NCBI GenBank assembly: GCA_025993795.1
Contig: JAMQHL010000049.1
Span: 1 to 64,000 of the forward strand
DNA from: Planctomycetota bacterium
GTDB taxonomy: Bacteria; Planctomycetota; UBA8742; UBA2392
Length of the DNA stretch: 64,000 bases
Direction: 5' to 3'
Below the pieces are notes generated by a model. It did not search any database. It was not told where the DNA came from and saw only the letters and a list, made by a program, of their open reading frames with translations. Positions 16,262 through 28,000 of the stretch are shown piece after piece; positions within the stretch are counted from its first letter, which is position 1, and every line of letters begins with the position of its first letter. Position numbers and translations under genes: made by a program.

Positions 16262-17944
16262 ATGCCTGACAAAGAGCGACTGGAAGATCAGTTGTTTGAA
16301 GAGGCCAAGGGGCGCAACGCCCCGCCGGACCTGCGGTCGCGCATTCTCGGCGCGGCCCAGGGCGGTCTCGCCGACGCGCCGACTCCGCCGCAGGGAACGC
16401 CCTCGGCCCGCATGCGGCGCGCCACCAACTCGGTCACGCGCCTGGTCAACCAGCCTGAACCTCGCCCGTCGCGCCCTGTGTACAAGCCACAACGCAATTG
16501 GGCTGGTGCCGTGGTTGTGGCAGGTTTCTGCGCCGTGTTTGCCGTCGCGCTGACGCTGTTCGTGGTGTACTCGGGTGACCCGGCCCATGTGCAGATTCCC
16601 GACGCGGGATCGAGCGCATCGGAAAACCCAGAACACGCAACACGCGAACCGGGGCGGCGCAACGACGATCACGATGGCCAGACACCTGTCGATCCCACAG
16701 GCGCGAAACCATCACCTGAACCGAAAAAAGAGAGCGCACCCGGCCCACATCCCGAGGACAAGCCCTCATCTCAGCCCCCAACCGAGACACCTGAAGCGCC
16801 GCCGAAGAGGAAACCGGGTGACACGCCGCCGGAACCCGAGGCGAAACCCGAACCAGCACCGGAACCGAAACGCGATTCGGTCGAAAGGCCCGAGCCGGAC
16901 GAGCCGGGCACAGAGGCGAAGGCGAACAACCACGCCGTGGTGGCGACTTTTCGGGCTCCTGCGGTAGGCCGAAAACGATACGAATACTTCACGCGCCGAA
17001 ACGCCGACGAGAAGTGGCACGAGGTGCACGGGCTCAGCGGCGCGTGGGGAGTGCGTAAGACGGAAGACGGGGCATACTTCGAGGTGCTGGAGGGAACGGA
17101 GCTGAAAGTCAGCGGCGCGCCTCTGGACCTGGCAAACAACGCGCTGTTGCACGCGGAGGGAGAATTCTCGATCCGGCGCGCCGGCGACGCCCTCACCGTT
17201 GAGTTGCACAATGACCGCATTTACCTCGATTGCCTGGGCCTTCCGACGCGTGTTCATGTTTCGCGGGGCGAGTTGCTGGTCGAGGTCATGGGTGCCGGAA
17301 CCATTGAGGCGGGCCGCGACCGGCTTGATCTCTTCTGCACCGATGGCGAGTTCAAAGTTGGGGCCGACACGCTGACGGCTGGCCAATGCGCGACATTGAA
17401 CAACCGCGGGCTGTCCCGCCGCAGGGATGCAACGAAGCGCGACTGGTCTGACACGCTGCTTCGAACACTGCCGCCGCGCGTGCTGCACGGCGAAGGCTTT
17501 GAGAATGAGCCAGCCGGTAAGATGATCACTGGCACGCGCGAGGCCCGCGACGCGGCGAGCTTGGGCGCCGATCGCGATGGGTTCGTCGCTGCCGGCAACG
17601 GCCGGGATGCCGGCGTGAGCTTCCAGTTTGACGGGTTGCACACCCAGCTTGCCGGCGAAGTCATACGCGTCCGCTATCGCGCCCGGGGCGCCGGCAAACT
17701 GATCGTGCAATGCTGGAACCCGGACGCAAGCGACAACTTCGGCATCGACCTCGTCCCCGGCAAATCCGGCGCGTGGCACGTGCTGGAGATTCGCATGGAA
17801 GACCTGCGCGACCGCGAAACAATGAAGGTTGGGGCCAGCGCGGGCGCCCGCTACACCAGCTTCGGCTTTCACACGACAGGCGCGGAGACAGAGCTTGAGG
17901 TGGACTGGGTCGAGTTCGTGCGCGCGCCAAGATACGAGGATTAG
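16262..17944 (+). CDS. FecR-like membrane protein, probable partner of the ECF sigma factor
   Basis: The 560-aa protein starts five bases after the sigma gene. Residues 1-80 are cytoplasmic and charged, a possible sigma-binding region (KERLEDQLFEEAKGRNAPPDL). A transmembrane helix spans about 81-103. A long Pro/Glu/Lys linker (about 120-220) follows, like a wall-spanning spacer. A FecR-type beta domain (about 280-395) includes RIYLDCLGLPTRVHVSRGEL and a late TLTAGQCATL. The C-terminal 140 residues form a jelly-roll, carbohydrate-binding-like domain (FENEPAGKMI to LEVDWVEFVR). No zinc anti-sigma HxxxCxxC motif is present. It could sense an external ligand and release the sigma factor; that is inference. 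Confidence 0.7.
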   Translation: MPDKERLEDQLFEEAKGRNAPPDLRSRILGAAQGGLADAPTPPQGTPSARMRRATNSVTRLVNQPEPRPSRPVYKPQRNWAGAVVVAGFCAVFAVALTLFVVYSGDPAHVQIPDAGSSASENPEHATREPGRRNDDHDGQTPVDPTGAKPSPEPKKESAPGPHPEDKPSSQPPTETPEAPPKRKPGDTPPEPEAKPEPAPEPKRDSVERPEPDEPGTEAKANNHAVVATFRAPAVGRKRYEYFTRRNADEKWHEVHGLSGAWGVRKTEDGAYFEVLEGTELKVSGAPLDLANNALLHAEGEFSIRRAGDALTVELHNDRIYLDCLGLPTRVHVSRGELLVEVMGAGTIEAGRDRLDLFCTDGEFKVGADTLTAGQCATLNNRGLSRRRDATKRDWSDTLLRTLPPRVLHGEGFENEPAGKMITGTREARDAASLGADRDGFVAAGNGRDAGVSFQFDGLHTQLAGEVIRVRYRARGAGKLIVQCWNPDASDNFGIDLVPGKSGAWHVLEIRMEDLRDRETMKVGASAGARYTSFGFHTTGAETELEVDWVEFVRAPRYED

Positions 17945-17995
17945 CAGCCGCCGGCACGAGCGCCGCTGCTGAGGGCTTTTTGCAGGAGACTCGTC

Positions 17996-19660
17996 ATGCT
18001 CAGAACGACAGCTTTGCTGTTGCTGGTCGGGGTTTGCCCCGCGCTGTTCGCCAAGGACTGGACGCCCGCGCCGGCCCTGGCCGACCCCGCCGGCACCACT
18101 CGCGTCATTGTCAGCAACAACTCGCAACTTCAGACAGCCATCAGCAACATCCAAAGCAACCAGCTGATCGTGCTGGCGGCGGGCACCTACACCCTCGCCA
18201 GCACGCTGTGGCTTGGGGGCAGCGCCGCGCTGAGCAACATCGGCATTCGCGGCGCCACCGGCAATCCGTCTGACGTGACCGTCCAGGGCAACGGCATGAC
18301 GGGCAACATCCCCCACGGTATCTGGGTCGGCGACGTGAATGGCATATTGATCGCTGACCTGACTATCCAAAGCGTCGCCAACCACCCGGTACAGGTCACT
18401 GTCGATTGCAACGCGCCGCATTTCTACAACTGCCGCCTGCGCGACTCGGGCGAACAGTTGATCAAGGGCAGCAGCGGCGGAAGCTGGGGCACCGGCTGCG
18501 ACAACGGCATCGTCGAGTATTGCCATTTCAGCTACACAACCCAGGGCACGACCTACACTAATGGCGTGGACGTGCACGGCGGCGACAACTGGATCATCCG
18601 CCATTGCCGCTTTGAGCGCGTGAACCTGATCCCCGGCGGAATCGGCCCCGCTGTGCTGATGTGGAACGGCAGCACCAACACTATCTGTGAGGGCTGCACC
18701 TTCATCAACTGCGAGTGCGCAATCGCATTCGGCCTGGTGGACCGCACCGCGCCCCAGTACGACCACAGTGGCGGCGTCATCCGCAACAACTTCATCTGGC
18801 GCGCCTCAGGCACACCCGCCGGCGTGGACACGCCGGACTGCAGCATTCTTGTCTGGGACTCGCCCAACACCAAGGTGCTCAACAACACCGTCCTTCAGAA
18901 CGGCAGCTATGCCAGCGGCATTGAGTATCGCTTTCACACTACCGGTGCCGAGATCCGCTACAACCTGCTCGACTGCAGCATCCTAGACCGCGGTAGCGGC
19001 ACCAGCGGCAACACAATCGCCGGCAACGTCACCAACGCGCAGGCGGCATGGTTCGTCAACCCCGCCCAGGGCAACCTGCGCCTTTCAAGCAGCGCGCCCG
19101 CCAGCGTCATCGATGCAGCCGCAACCCATGCCGACGTAAACGACGATTACGACGGCAACACGCGCGGCACCGCACCCGACATCGGCGCCCACGAGTACAA
19201 CGGGCAACCAACGGCCCCCAGCGCACCCACGGGCTGCAACGCCACGTCGCTCGGCAACCTCGAAATTCGCGTCGGCTGGTCCGACGCCAGCACCAACGAA
19301 GACGGTTTTCGCATTGAACGCGCGGTGGGCCAAAGCGCCTTCTTGACTCTGACCACCGTAGGCGCAGGCACCACAGCACACACCGACACCGGCCTGACAG
19401 AAGGCCAGGAGTACCGCTACCGCGTCGTCGCCTACAACGCTGTCGGCGACAGCGCCTCCAGCAACACTGCGTCAGCGACAGCCGCGACGGCGCCGCCAGC
19501 AGGTGGGTCTGGCGGCCAGGGCGGCAAATCAGGCGGCGGGGGCGGCTGCAGCCTTCCTGCCGGGTCAAGCCCGCTGGCAGTGCTTGGCCTGATGGCGGCA
19601 ACGATCTTCGCCCGCTGCAAATTCCCGTCACCGGGGGGTCGTGCTAAAACGGGTGCATGA
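17996..19660 (+). CDS. secreted parallel beta-helix protein with FN3 domain and Cys-Ser C-terminal tag
   Basis: The 554-aa protein starts at the ATG at 17996 after AGGAG. A signal peptide ends ALFA. Residues about 35-400 form a right-handed parallel beta-helix of pectate-lyase type, with repeated N-x-V/I turns (VEYCHFSY, IIRHCRFERV, GVIRNNFIWR, KVLNNTVLQN, EIRYNLLDC) and an end motif DIGAHEY common in such proteins. A fibronectin type III domain follows (about 405-495), then a Gly-rich linker, GGCS, a hydrophobic helix and a basic end. It probably binds or cleaves surface polysaccharide; no catalytic residues can be assigned. It lies 51 bases after the FecR-like gene. Confidence 0.75.
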   Translation: MLRTTALLLLVGVCPALFAKDWTPAPALADPAGTTRVIVSNNSQLQTAISNIQSNQLIVLAAGTYTLASTLWLGGSAALSNIGIRGATGNPSDVTVQGNGMTGNIPHGIWVGDVNGILIADLTIQSVANHPVQVTVDCNAPHFYNCRLRDSGEQLIKGSSGGSWGTGCDNGIVEYCHFSYTTQGTTYTNGVDVHGGDNWIIRHCRFERVNLIPGGIGPAVLMWNGSTNTICEGCTFINCECAIAFGLVDRTAPQYDHSGGVIRNNFIWRASGTPAGVDTPDCSILVWDSPNTKVLNNTVLQNGSYASGIEYRFHTTGAEIRYNLLDCSILDRGSGTSGNTIAGNVTNAQAAWFVNPAQGNLRLSSSAPASVIDAAATHADVNDDYDGNTRGTAPDIGAHEYNGQPTAPSAPTGCNATSLGNLEIRVGWSDASTNEDGFRIERAVGQSAFLTLTTVGAGTTAHTDTGLTEGQEYRYRVVAYNAVGDSASSNTASATAATAPPAGGSGGQGGKSGGGGGCSLPAGSSPLAVLGLMAATIFARCKFPSPGGRAKTGA

Positions 19661-20418
19661 CCGACGCCTGGAACCCCGAGCTTAACGAGCGCTTCAAGCA
19701 GGAACGCGCACAGCCAGCGCAGGACCTGATCGCGCTGGTACAGGCGCGACCGGGCATGCGGGTGGTAGACCTCGGTTGTGGCACAGGCGAGGTCACGGCT
19801 GAACTGCATGCACATCTGCATGCCGCAAGTACCGTTGGTATTGACTGGTCAAGAGCAATGCTGGAGCAGGCGAAGCCACGAGCAGCGAAAGGCCTGCGCT
19901 TTGCCGATGACGACATCGCAAGCTTTGCTCCGGACGAGCCGCTTGACCTGGTGTATTCGAATGCCGCGCTGCAATGGGTCGAAAACCACCCGGCGCTGCT
20001 GGCCCGCATCCACGGCTGGCTGGCCGAAGGTGGACAGATCGCGATCCAGGTTCCTTGCGCGGACAGACACCCTACACATACGGTCGCGGGGGAACTGGGC
20101 GAGAAGTACGGCACTGGCTCGCTGTATCACGGCGGGCGTCGTGTGCTGAGCGCGGAAGCTTACGCGGAGCAGTTGTTCAAGCTGGGCCTTCGCGAGCAGC
20201 GCGTGTTCACGCGGATCTACGGCCACCTGTTGCCCGATATCGACGCGCTGGTCACCTTCTTCTCAAGCACCCTGCTGAATCCGTACAAAGCCGCACTTGG
20301 CGACGAGCGCTTTGAGGCGTTTCTGCATGACTACCGGGCCGGCTTGGTACGTCACATGGGCGAGAGCAAACCGCTTTTCTTTCCCATGGCCCGCACCCTG
20401 ATGTGGGCCCGGCTTTGA
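19657..20418 (+). CDS. tam: trans-aconitate 2-methyltransferase-like SAM methyltransferase
   Basis: The 253-aa class I methyltransferase opens with WNPELNERFKQERAQPAQDL, matching the Tam family N-terminus (substrate loop). The SAM site VVDLGCGTGEVT lies at residues about 36-47, GIDWSRAMLEQA at about 61-72, and YSNAALQWVENHPALL at about 100-115. In E. coli Tam methylates trans-aconitate to detoxify this aconitase inhibitor. The ATG overlaps the stop of the beta-helix gene (ATGA), although the functions are unrelated. Another small-acid methyltransferase of the same family is possible. Confidence 0.8.
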   Translation: MTDAWNPELNERFKQERAQPAQDLIALVQARPGMRVVDLGCGTGEVTAELHAHLHAASTVGIDWSRAMLEQAKPRAAKGLRFADDDIASFAPDEPLDLVYSNAALQWVENHPALLARIHGWLAEGGQIAIQVPCADRHPTHTVAGELGEKYGTGSLYHGGRRVLSAEAYAEQLFKLGLREQRVFTRIYGHLLPDIDALVTFFSSTLLNPYKAALGDERFEAFLHDYRAGLVRHMGESKPLFFPMARTLMWARL

Positions 20419-20427
20419 TACACGGCC

Positions 20428-21354
20428 TCAACCCAGCGCAGCGCGCAGGGCGCTCAAGAACTCTTCGGCCATCGGGTCGACCGTGCCGCCTTCTGCAACG
20501 ACATAGCGCGCGACCTTCAGGAGGTTGTCATTCAACTTCGAGTCCGGCACGGCACGAAGCACAGACACCAGCGGACCGATGTAGGTGTCGGGATCATCGA
20601 AACTGGGCGCCGTCGCAAGCTCCTCATGCACCATCGCCGCGTGCTTCTCACCCAACAGCTTCAGCGCGCCCTGCTGCGCCCGCTTGAGTCGCGCGTCGCT
20701 GGCCATGCCGTCGGCAGTGACCGCCGCGCCGATCAACCGTGCAATCGCTATCGGTCTGGCCACTTTGGCCACCTTAGGCGCCGACGGCTGTGCCCGAGGC
20801 AGTACGATGTCGCGGCTGTCCCAGCCCACCCCGGCCGAGTATGCCTCGCGGTCGGCCTTCTGGTCGCGGACGTGGGCACGGATTGCCCGCACCGCCATCC
20901 AGACGACCAGTCCTTCCAGAAGCAAACTTACCAACAGTGTGCCATTGGACGCGGCATCGGCGTCATTCATGATGAGCAGGAGGAACACGGCGCCCTGCAA
21001 CAGCAGCATCCCCGCCCCATCCAGAAGGCCCAAGATCGCTCCGGCCAAGTACTCCTTGCGCGTCAGCAACATGGCACCGGCCACGTAGGCTACCCACACG
21101 ACGAGAATGAACGACATCACCAGGAACAGGGCCAGTGGCGTGTCTGTGACGCGGTGCCACCGATACATCCAGGCGACGACCAGCCCGAGGATCATCACCA
21201 CGATCTTCAGCGCGCGCACCCACCCGTACGCGCGCATGAACTGCCTGGCTTCGCCTGAAACGTTGTACTTGCTGGCACGCACGGCGGGAACCGCACCGTA
21301 GGGCCGTGCTGCAGCTGGTTCACCGTATGTATTCACGGAGTCTGCTTTCTGCAA
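20428..21354 (-). CDS. integral membrane protein with soluble helical C-terminal domain
   Basis: The 308-aa protein has hydrophobic segments near residues 49-66, 74-98, 106-128 and 137-158. The C-terminal half is soluble and helical (RLIGAAVTADGMASDARLKRAQQGALKLL, then DSKLNDNLLKVARYVV), with a TerB-like flavour. No catalytic motif is visible and I do not recognise the family. It is divergent from the acyl-CoA synthetase gene; an AT-rich TATATTAT sequence near 21366 may be part of its promoter. Confidence 0.6.
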   Translation of the reverse strand: MQKADSVNTYGEPAAARPYGAVPAVRASKYNVSGEARQFMRAYGWVRALKIVVMILGLVVAWMYRWHRVTDTPLALFLVMSFILVVWVAYVAGAMLLTRKEYLAGAILGLLDGAGMLLLQGAVFLLLIMNDADAASNGTLLVSLLLEGLVVWMAVRAIRAHVRDQKADREAYSAGVGWDSRDIVLPRAQPSAPKVAKVARPIAIARLIGAAVTADGMASDARLKRAQQGALKLLGEKHAAMVHEELATAPSFDDPDTYIGPLVSVLRAVPDSKLNDNLLKVARYVVAEGGTVDPMAEEFLSALRAALG

Positions 21355-21430
21355 GTGGGCCTCTTTATATTATGCCTTTGAGACTGTTCCAACGTAGTAC
21401 TCGCTTGGCACAATGCGGCCGGAGATTGCC

Positions 21431-23434
<2,004 letters not shown>

Positions 23435-23522
23435 GTGCGAACAGGGACCCCGGGGGCGCCAGCGACACGTTGACGAACGACGCACCAAGCGCTTGCTTGT
23501 ATGAAGCACAAGGGAACGGTTT

Positions 23523-23702
23523 ATGAAAAACGTTGAGATGAAGGTGGAAGGCGACAAGCTGACGATCACTGTTGACCTGACGAAGGAGTTCGGGCCGTCG
23601 TCCTCGGGCAAGACGATCATCGTTGCCAGCAGCGAGGGCAACCACACCATCGACTACAAAGAGGGCTACAAGATCGGCTTGAACGTCTACCGCAAGCCTT
23701 GA
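23523..23702 (+). CDS. conserved small protein, 59 aa
   Basis: An ATG preceded by AAGGGA opens a 59-codon frame beginning MKNVEMKVEGDKLTITVDL and ending GLNVYRKP. It contains FGPSSSGKT, a short glycine/serine-rich segment, and predicted beta strands with no signal peptide. From memory, small proteins with the same MKN..M.VEG..L.I.VDL..FGPS.SGKT..VAS.EGN pattern occur in many phyla as uncharacterised proteins. The SGKT is not a complete Walker A. It stands alone between two larger genes in the same direction. Confidence 0.75.
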   Translation: MKNVEMKVEGDKLTITVDLTKEFGPSSSGKTIIVASSEGNHTIDYKEGYKIGLNVYRKP

Positions 23703-23836
23703 TTGCGGTTAGGCGCCGCCCCGTCGTGCCCCCGGCGGCCGACGGGATTCCCACATTTGCTGAAGACCGCTGCTGTCTGCGTCCGATATGCGCGAAGGCG
23801 TGCGTTCCGCCCGCCTTTTCGTGTTCGGAGGATGTT

Positions 23837-24985
23837 ATGACACTTGCCCGTTTCTCCATCATCGTGCTGATCGCGCTGGCGGCACCGCTTTGCGCCCAAG
23901 GCTTCACTCCTTACGCCGCCAAGGTCAAAGGCGACTCCGTGCGCCTGCGCTCGGGCCCGTCGCTGGCCCACCCGCCCGTGCATGTGCTGGCTGAGGGCGA
24001 TACTCTGACCGTCGTGTCAGAGAAGGACGGATGGGCAATCGTGCAACTGCCCGCCGCCGCGCCCTGCTGGCTCAGTGCCGACTTTGTGGCGCTTTCGGGC
24101 AAGACCTACATCGTCAACGCGAACAAGGTCAACCTGCGCGTCACGGCCGACACCAAGTTCTTCAGCGTCGGCCAAGCGGATAAAGACCAGGTGCTCACGC
24201 CGGTGTTCGGCGAAGACGGCAAGGCGATTGCTGAAAACGGCTTCGTGCGTGTCGTGCCGCCGCCCCAGGCCACAGGCGCCGTGACCCTTGAGTTCATTGA
24301 GAAAGCCGCTGACGCCGCGCCAGCCAAGGCCGACGCTCCGACGGCTGACCAGCCGGCCAAGCCTGAAGAGCCGGTCAAACCGCTGGTGAAGAAAGAAGAC
24401 GTAAAGCGCGAGCCCACTGCCACCGAGCTTGAGGACGAAAAGAAGACCTTCGCCGAGCTTGAGAAACTGCTGACCGATGAGCTGAAAAAGCCCGCCGCTG
24501 AAATCAGGCTGGCAAACATCCGCAAGATGTTTGAGCAGTTCGAAGAGCTGGCACTCGACAAGGAAATCAGTGCGCGCGCCAAGACCTACATCGCCAAGAT
24601 CGACGCGACCGAGAAACTCGTCGCTGCCGAAAAGGCACGCCTTGAGAAAGAAGCCGCGGACCGCGCCGCTGAGCTTGAGCGCCTGCGCGTCGAGGCCGCG
24701 AAAATTGGCGAGCAGCCGAAAGAAGTACCCAAAGGCCCGGTCGAGTACATTGCCATCGGCACCGTCGGCAGCCACGGCAAGACTGCCAAGACACCCGCCA
24801 GCCATCGCCTGTTTGACGAGAACGGCAAGATCCTGCTTGACCTGCGCTGGGACGACGGCGACCTGAGCAAGCTGATGGGCAGCCGCGTGGGCATCGTCGG
24901 CGAAGTCAAGGAGTACAAGGGCTGGACGCACAAGGTGATCGTCATCAAGCGCGTGGATGTGCTTGAGGAAGGCGAAGAAAAGTAA
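23837..24985 (+). CDS. secreted bacterial SH3-domain protein with coiled coil
   Basis: The ATG at 23837 follows GGAGGATGTT and gives 382 aa. The signal peptide ends PLCA before QGF. A bacterial SH3 domain follows (about residues 28-78: VKGDSVRLRSGPSLAHPPV, DGWAIVQLP), then a second SH3-like repeat (about 85-130: NANKVNLRVTADTKF). An Ala/Pro/Lys linker leads into a long charged helical segment (about 185-300) and a compact C-terminal beta domain (EYIAIGTVGSHGK to VIVIKRVDVLEEGEEK). Such proteins often bind peptidoglycan or partner proteins in the periplasm; the ligand is unknown. A bidirectional terminator follows. Confidence 0.75.
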   Translation: MTLARFSIIVLIALAAPLCAQGFTPYAAKVKGDSVRLRSGPSLAHPPVHVLAEGDTLTVVSEKDGWAIVQLPAAAPCWLSADFVALSGKTYIVNANKVNLRVTADTKFFSVGQADKDQVLTPVFGEDGKAIAENGFVRVVPPPQATGAVTLEFIEKAADAAPAKADAPTADQPAKPEEPVKPLVKKEDVKREPTATELEDEKKTFAELEKLLTDELKKPAAEIRLANIRKMFEQFEELALDKEISARAKTYIAKIDATEKLVAAEKARLEKEAADRAAELERLRVEAAKIGEQPKEVPKGPVEYIAIGTVGSHGKTAKTPASHRLFDENGKILLDLRWDDGDLSKLMGSRVGIVGEVKEYKGWTHKVIVIKRVDVLEEGEEK

Positions 24986-24999
24986 GCCTGCTGTATGAA

Positions 25000-25028
25000 A
25001 AAGGGCGCCCCGGACTGGGGCGCCCTTT
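25000..25028. terminator. bidirectional terminator
   Basis: A perfect 12-bp stem AAAGGGCGCCCC / GGGGCGCCCTTT with a GGACT loop lies between two convergent genes. An A-run on its left side gives a U-tract for the minus-strand transcript and TTT follows on the plus strand. Confidence 0.88.
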
Positions 25029-25043
25029 GCATTGGTGCTTGCC

Positions 25044-28000
25044 CTATGCCTGTCTGCGACGACGCATCACCGATGCGTAACCTGCAAGCGCGAGCATCAG
25101 CAGCAGTGCCATGCTGCCCGCGCCGGTGCCGACCGAGCATGCTTCCCAGAACGGAACCAGCTCTGTCCTGCGCTTTCCCGGGTTGATCGTGACGCTGTCA
25201 CCCGTGCCGCCCGGGGCGCCATTGAGCTGAAGGTTGAACGCCTTGCTCGCGCTACCACCCGCGCCGTCGGTGCAGGACACCGTGAAGCTGTGCATGCCAG
25301 ACTGCGACTGAGTCGGGGTGCCGTCGAGACGACCATTCGGGCTGAGCGTCAGGCCGAGCGGCAGTGACGAGCCTGCTTCAAGCACGAACTGGTAGGGATC
25401 AACCGGATTCACCGGAGTACCTCCGGTTGCGCGGAAGTTCAGGCTGTAGGGGTTCATGACGCCGCCCTGGGGCAGGTCGGTCGCGTTGGTAATGGCCAGC
25501 GCGCCGGCAATGAATGCAACGATATTCATCGTGAACGTCTTTTCGGCTATTTCGGGTATGGGCGCGCTGTCTTCAACTTCGATAGTGAAGGTGAAGTCCT
25601 GGTTCGGAGCCGCCGCCTGCCCGGTGATGATCACGCCGCCCAACTCGCCGGTTTGCGAGTTGACGCCAAGCCCCAACGGCGCCGAACTGCCGCTCTTTAC
25701 GCGCCATGTGTAGGGCGTTACTCCAAACGAAGCGGAAAGCATCGCGGTGTACGGGTTGCCTTCGGCGCCTTGCGGCAGGTTTGAACTCGTCGTGATCTGG
25801 AGCGGCGCAGGGATCAATGGGTCAATCTGAATCGTGAACTGGGCCGAGCCGGACGACGGTGGAAATGCGCCATCAGACGCGCGCAGCGTGAACTGGTAGG
25901 TGCCCGCCGCGGTCGGTATGCCCGAAAGCTCGCCCGAACCGGGGTCCAGCACCAGACCCGGGGGAACCTGGCCCTGGGTCACCGACCACAGGTACTCCTG
26001 GCCCACCGGCCCGGTAAAGCCACCGGTCGCCTGGAACTGGAATGCAGCACCGCTGTTGTACGGCGCGGTCTCAAGACCATTCGGCGGAGCCCCCGTGGCG
26101 CCCTGGGTGGTCGGCGTGATGATGCCGACGTCCGGGTCTTCGGGCAGCACCGATACGTAGAAGGTACGCGTGACTTGTGCCGCCAAAGAATCAGACAACG
26201 TAATGTTGAACGCGTATCCGCCCACAGTGCCAGCCGAGGGCGTACCGCCGAACTGACCGCTTGCCAGCGTGAAGTTCATGCCAGCCAGAGCGCCGTTGCC
26301 TGCCGGCGCGGCCAACCACTGGAAGTTACTCCAGGTGTAAGGCGGCGTGCCACCGGAAGCGTTGAAGGTCACCGGCGAGTAGGGCTGAATCTCGGTGGCG
26401 TTTGGCAGCTGGCTGCCGGTCACGATCTGCAGCGGGATAGGACCGGTGCTGTTGCTGACTGTGACGCTGAAGACCTTGGAGTCATTCGCTGCCGGGTTTG
26501 CGCTGTCTTCAACGTAGATTGTCAGCTGGAAAGTCTGTGGCGGACTCGGCACTTGCACGGCGGTTGCAGTAAAGGTGAGTGTATTGCCCGTCAGTGTCAT
26601 CCACGCCGGGCCGGTGGTCTTGGCCCAGTTGACGTACGGCGGCGTGCCGTACTGGGCCGTGAACGAGAACTGGTAGGGCTGGTTCAGCGATGCACCGGGC
26701 AAAGTCGCCGGGTCCGTCAGGTCTAGCGACGGCAAGGCGAACACTGTCATTACTTCGTCGCCGCTGGGGTCCGTGGTTGAGTTGCTGATCGTGGCGCGCA
26801 GCGGCAGTGAGCCGGTCTCTTTGCCCAGCATCTCGACGTGCATGATGACAGACGTGCCGTTGCCGGATGGTGCCAGCGCCGTGCAATTGAACTGTATGTG
26901 GGCTATCTCAGGCCCGGATGTATTACTTATGTACACCGTAGAGCTTGCCGGAATCACCCAAGGCGAACTCATACTAGGCGTAGAGGCGAGTTGCAGGTTA
27001 CCGACGTTTTGCGGCGTTCCGCCCAGGTGAATAAGGTACTGGAAGTTGTTGATCTCGACGGCCTTGGTTGAGTTATTGCGCACCCGCAGGATCACGGGGT
27101 ACGACTGGCCGACGTAGACCTTGGGCGTGCTACCCGCATAGGACGTGGCGTAAACCTCCAACTGCAAGATCTCTACGATGCCCGGCTGTGGCTTTTCAAT
27201 CACCTGGATGTCGTCGACGTTCCAGTCGCCGGACAGGTAGCTGGTCAAGCCGACGGCGTTCGTAATTGAGTAACCGAAGCGCAAACGCGTGGTGACGCCA
27301 CTGCCCGGGTTCTGGCCAAAGTCGTAGCTGGCAACGATCTGCGTCCAGGAGTTATCACGTTCCTGCCCATAGGCCATGACCCAGACGTCTGCCCACGTGC
27401 TTGTGAACGGGTTGTAAATCTCGACTTCGCAGGGGTGGTAATAGTAGTAGTACGCGTTCAGCCACTTCCAGAACTTCACGTCCACTGTGCGGTAGCCAGT
27501 GATATTGATCTGGGGTGAATACGCCCAGTACCAACTGTTCAACGTCACGTTTGTCGGCGTTGGGCCGCCGATGTTCACGCCCAGCAGCATATTGTCACTT
27601 GTGCTGGAATGGTCGCTAGCGGGGTCGCCGTAGTCGTAAGACGATGCCGGGGAGCTGTAGGTCGCATACCCGCGCCCCCAGCCACCGGCCGACGTATCCG
27701 AGTATGCCCCGGGCGAGGCACCATAGGTCACGTTGCCGGTACTGTATACCCAGCCGGTGTCAGTCGAGAAGTCTTCACTGTACGGGATCGGAATCACCGG
27801 ATAGATGAAGCCCGCGGGTCTGGTCACGGCCATCGAGAATGTCTTCTGCGCCACCAACTGCGGACTACCGCTGTCGCGCACCTGGACCGTGAAGCCGTAG
27901 TTGCCCGCGTCCGTCGGAGTACCGCTGATCAGACCGGAACCGTTAAGCGTAAGGCCGGGCGGCAGTGCGGAGTTCACCAGCTGCCAGCTGTGGTACGGCG

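Noticed and set aside
16766..18766. 666-codon minus-strand open frame across the FecR-like and beta-helix genes
   Set aside because: The opposite-strand genes have starts, signal peptide and domains; this frame is Ala/Val/Asp-rich with no ribosome-binding site.
23595..23618. SGKT in the 59-aa protein as a nucleotide-binding P-loop
   Set aside because: The upstream G-x4 spacing of Walker A is not met and the protein is too short for a P-loop fold.
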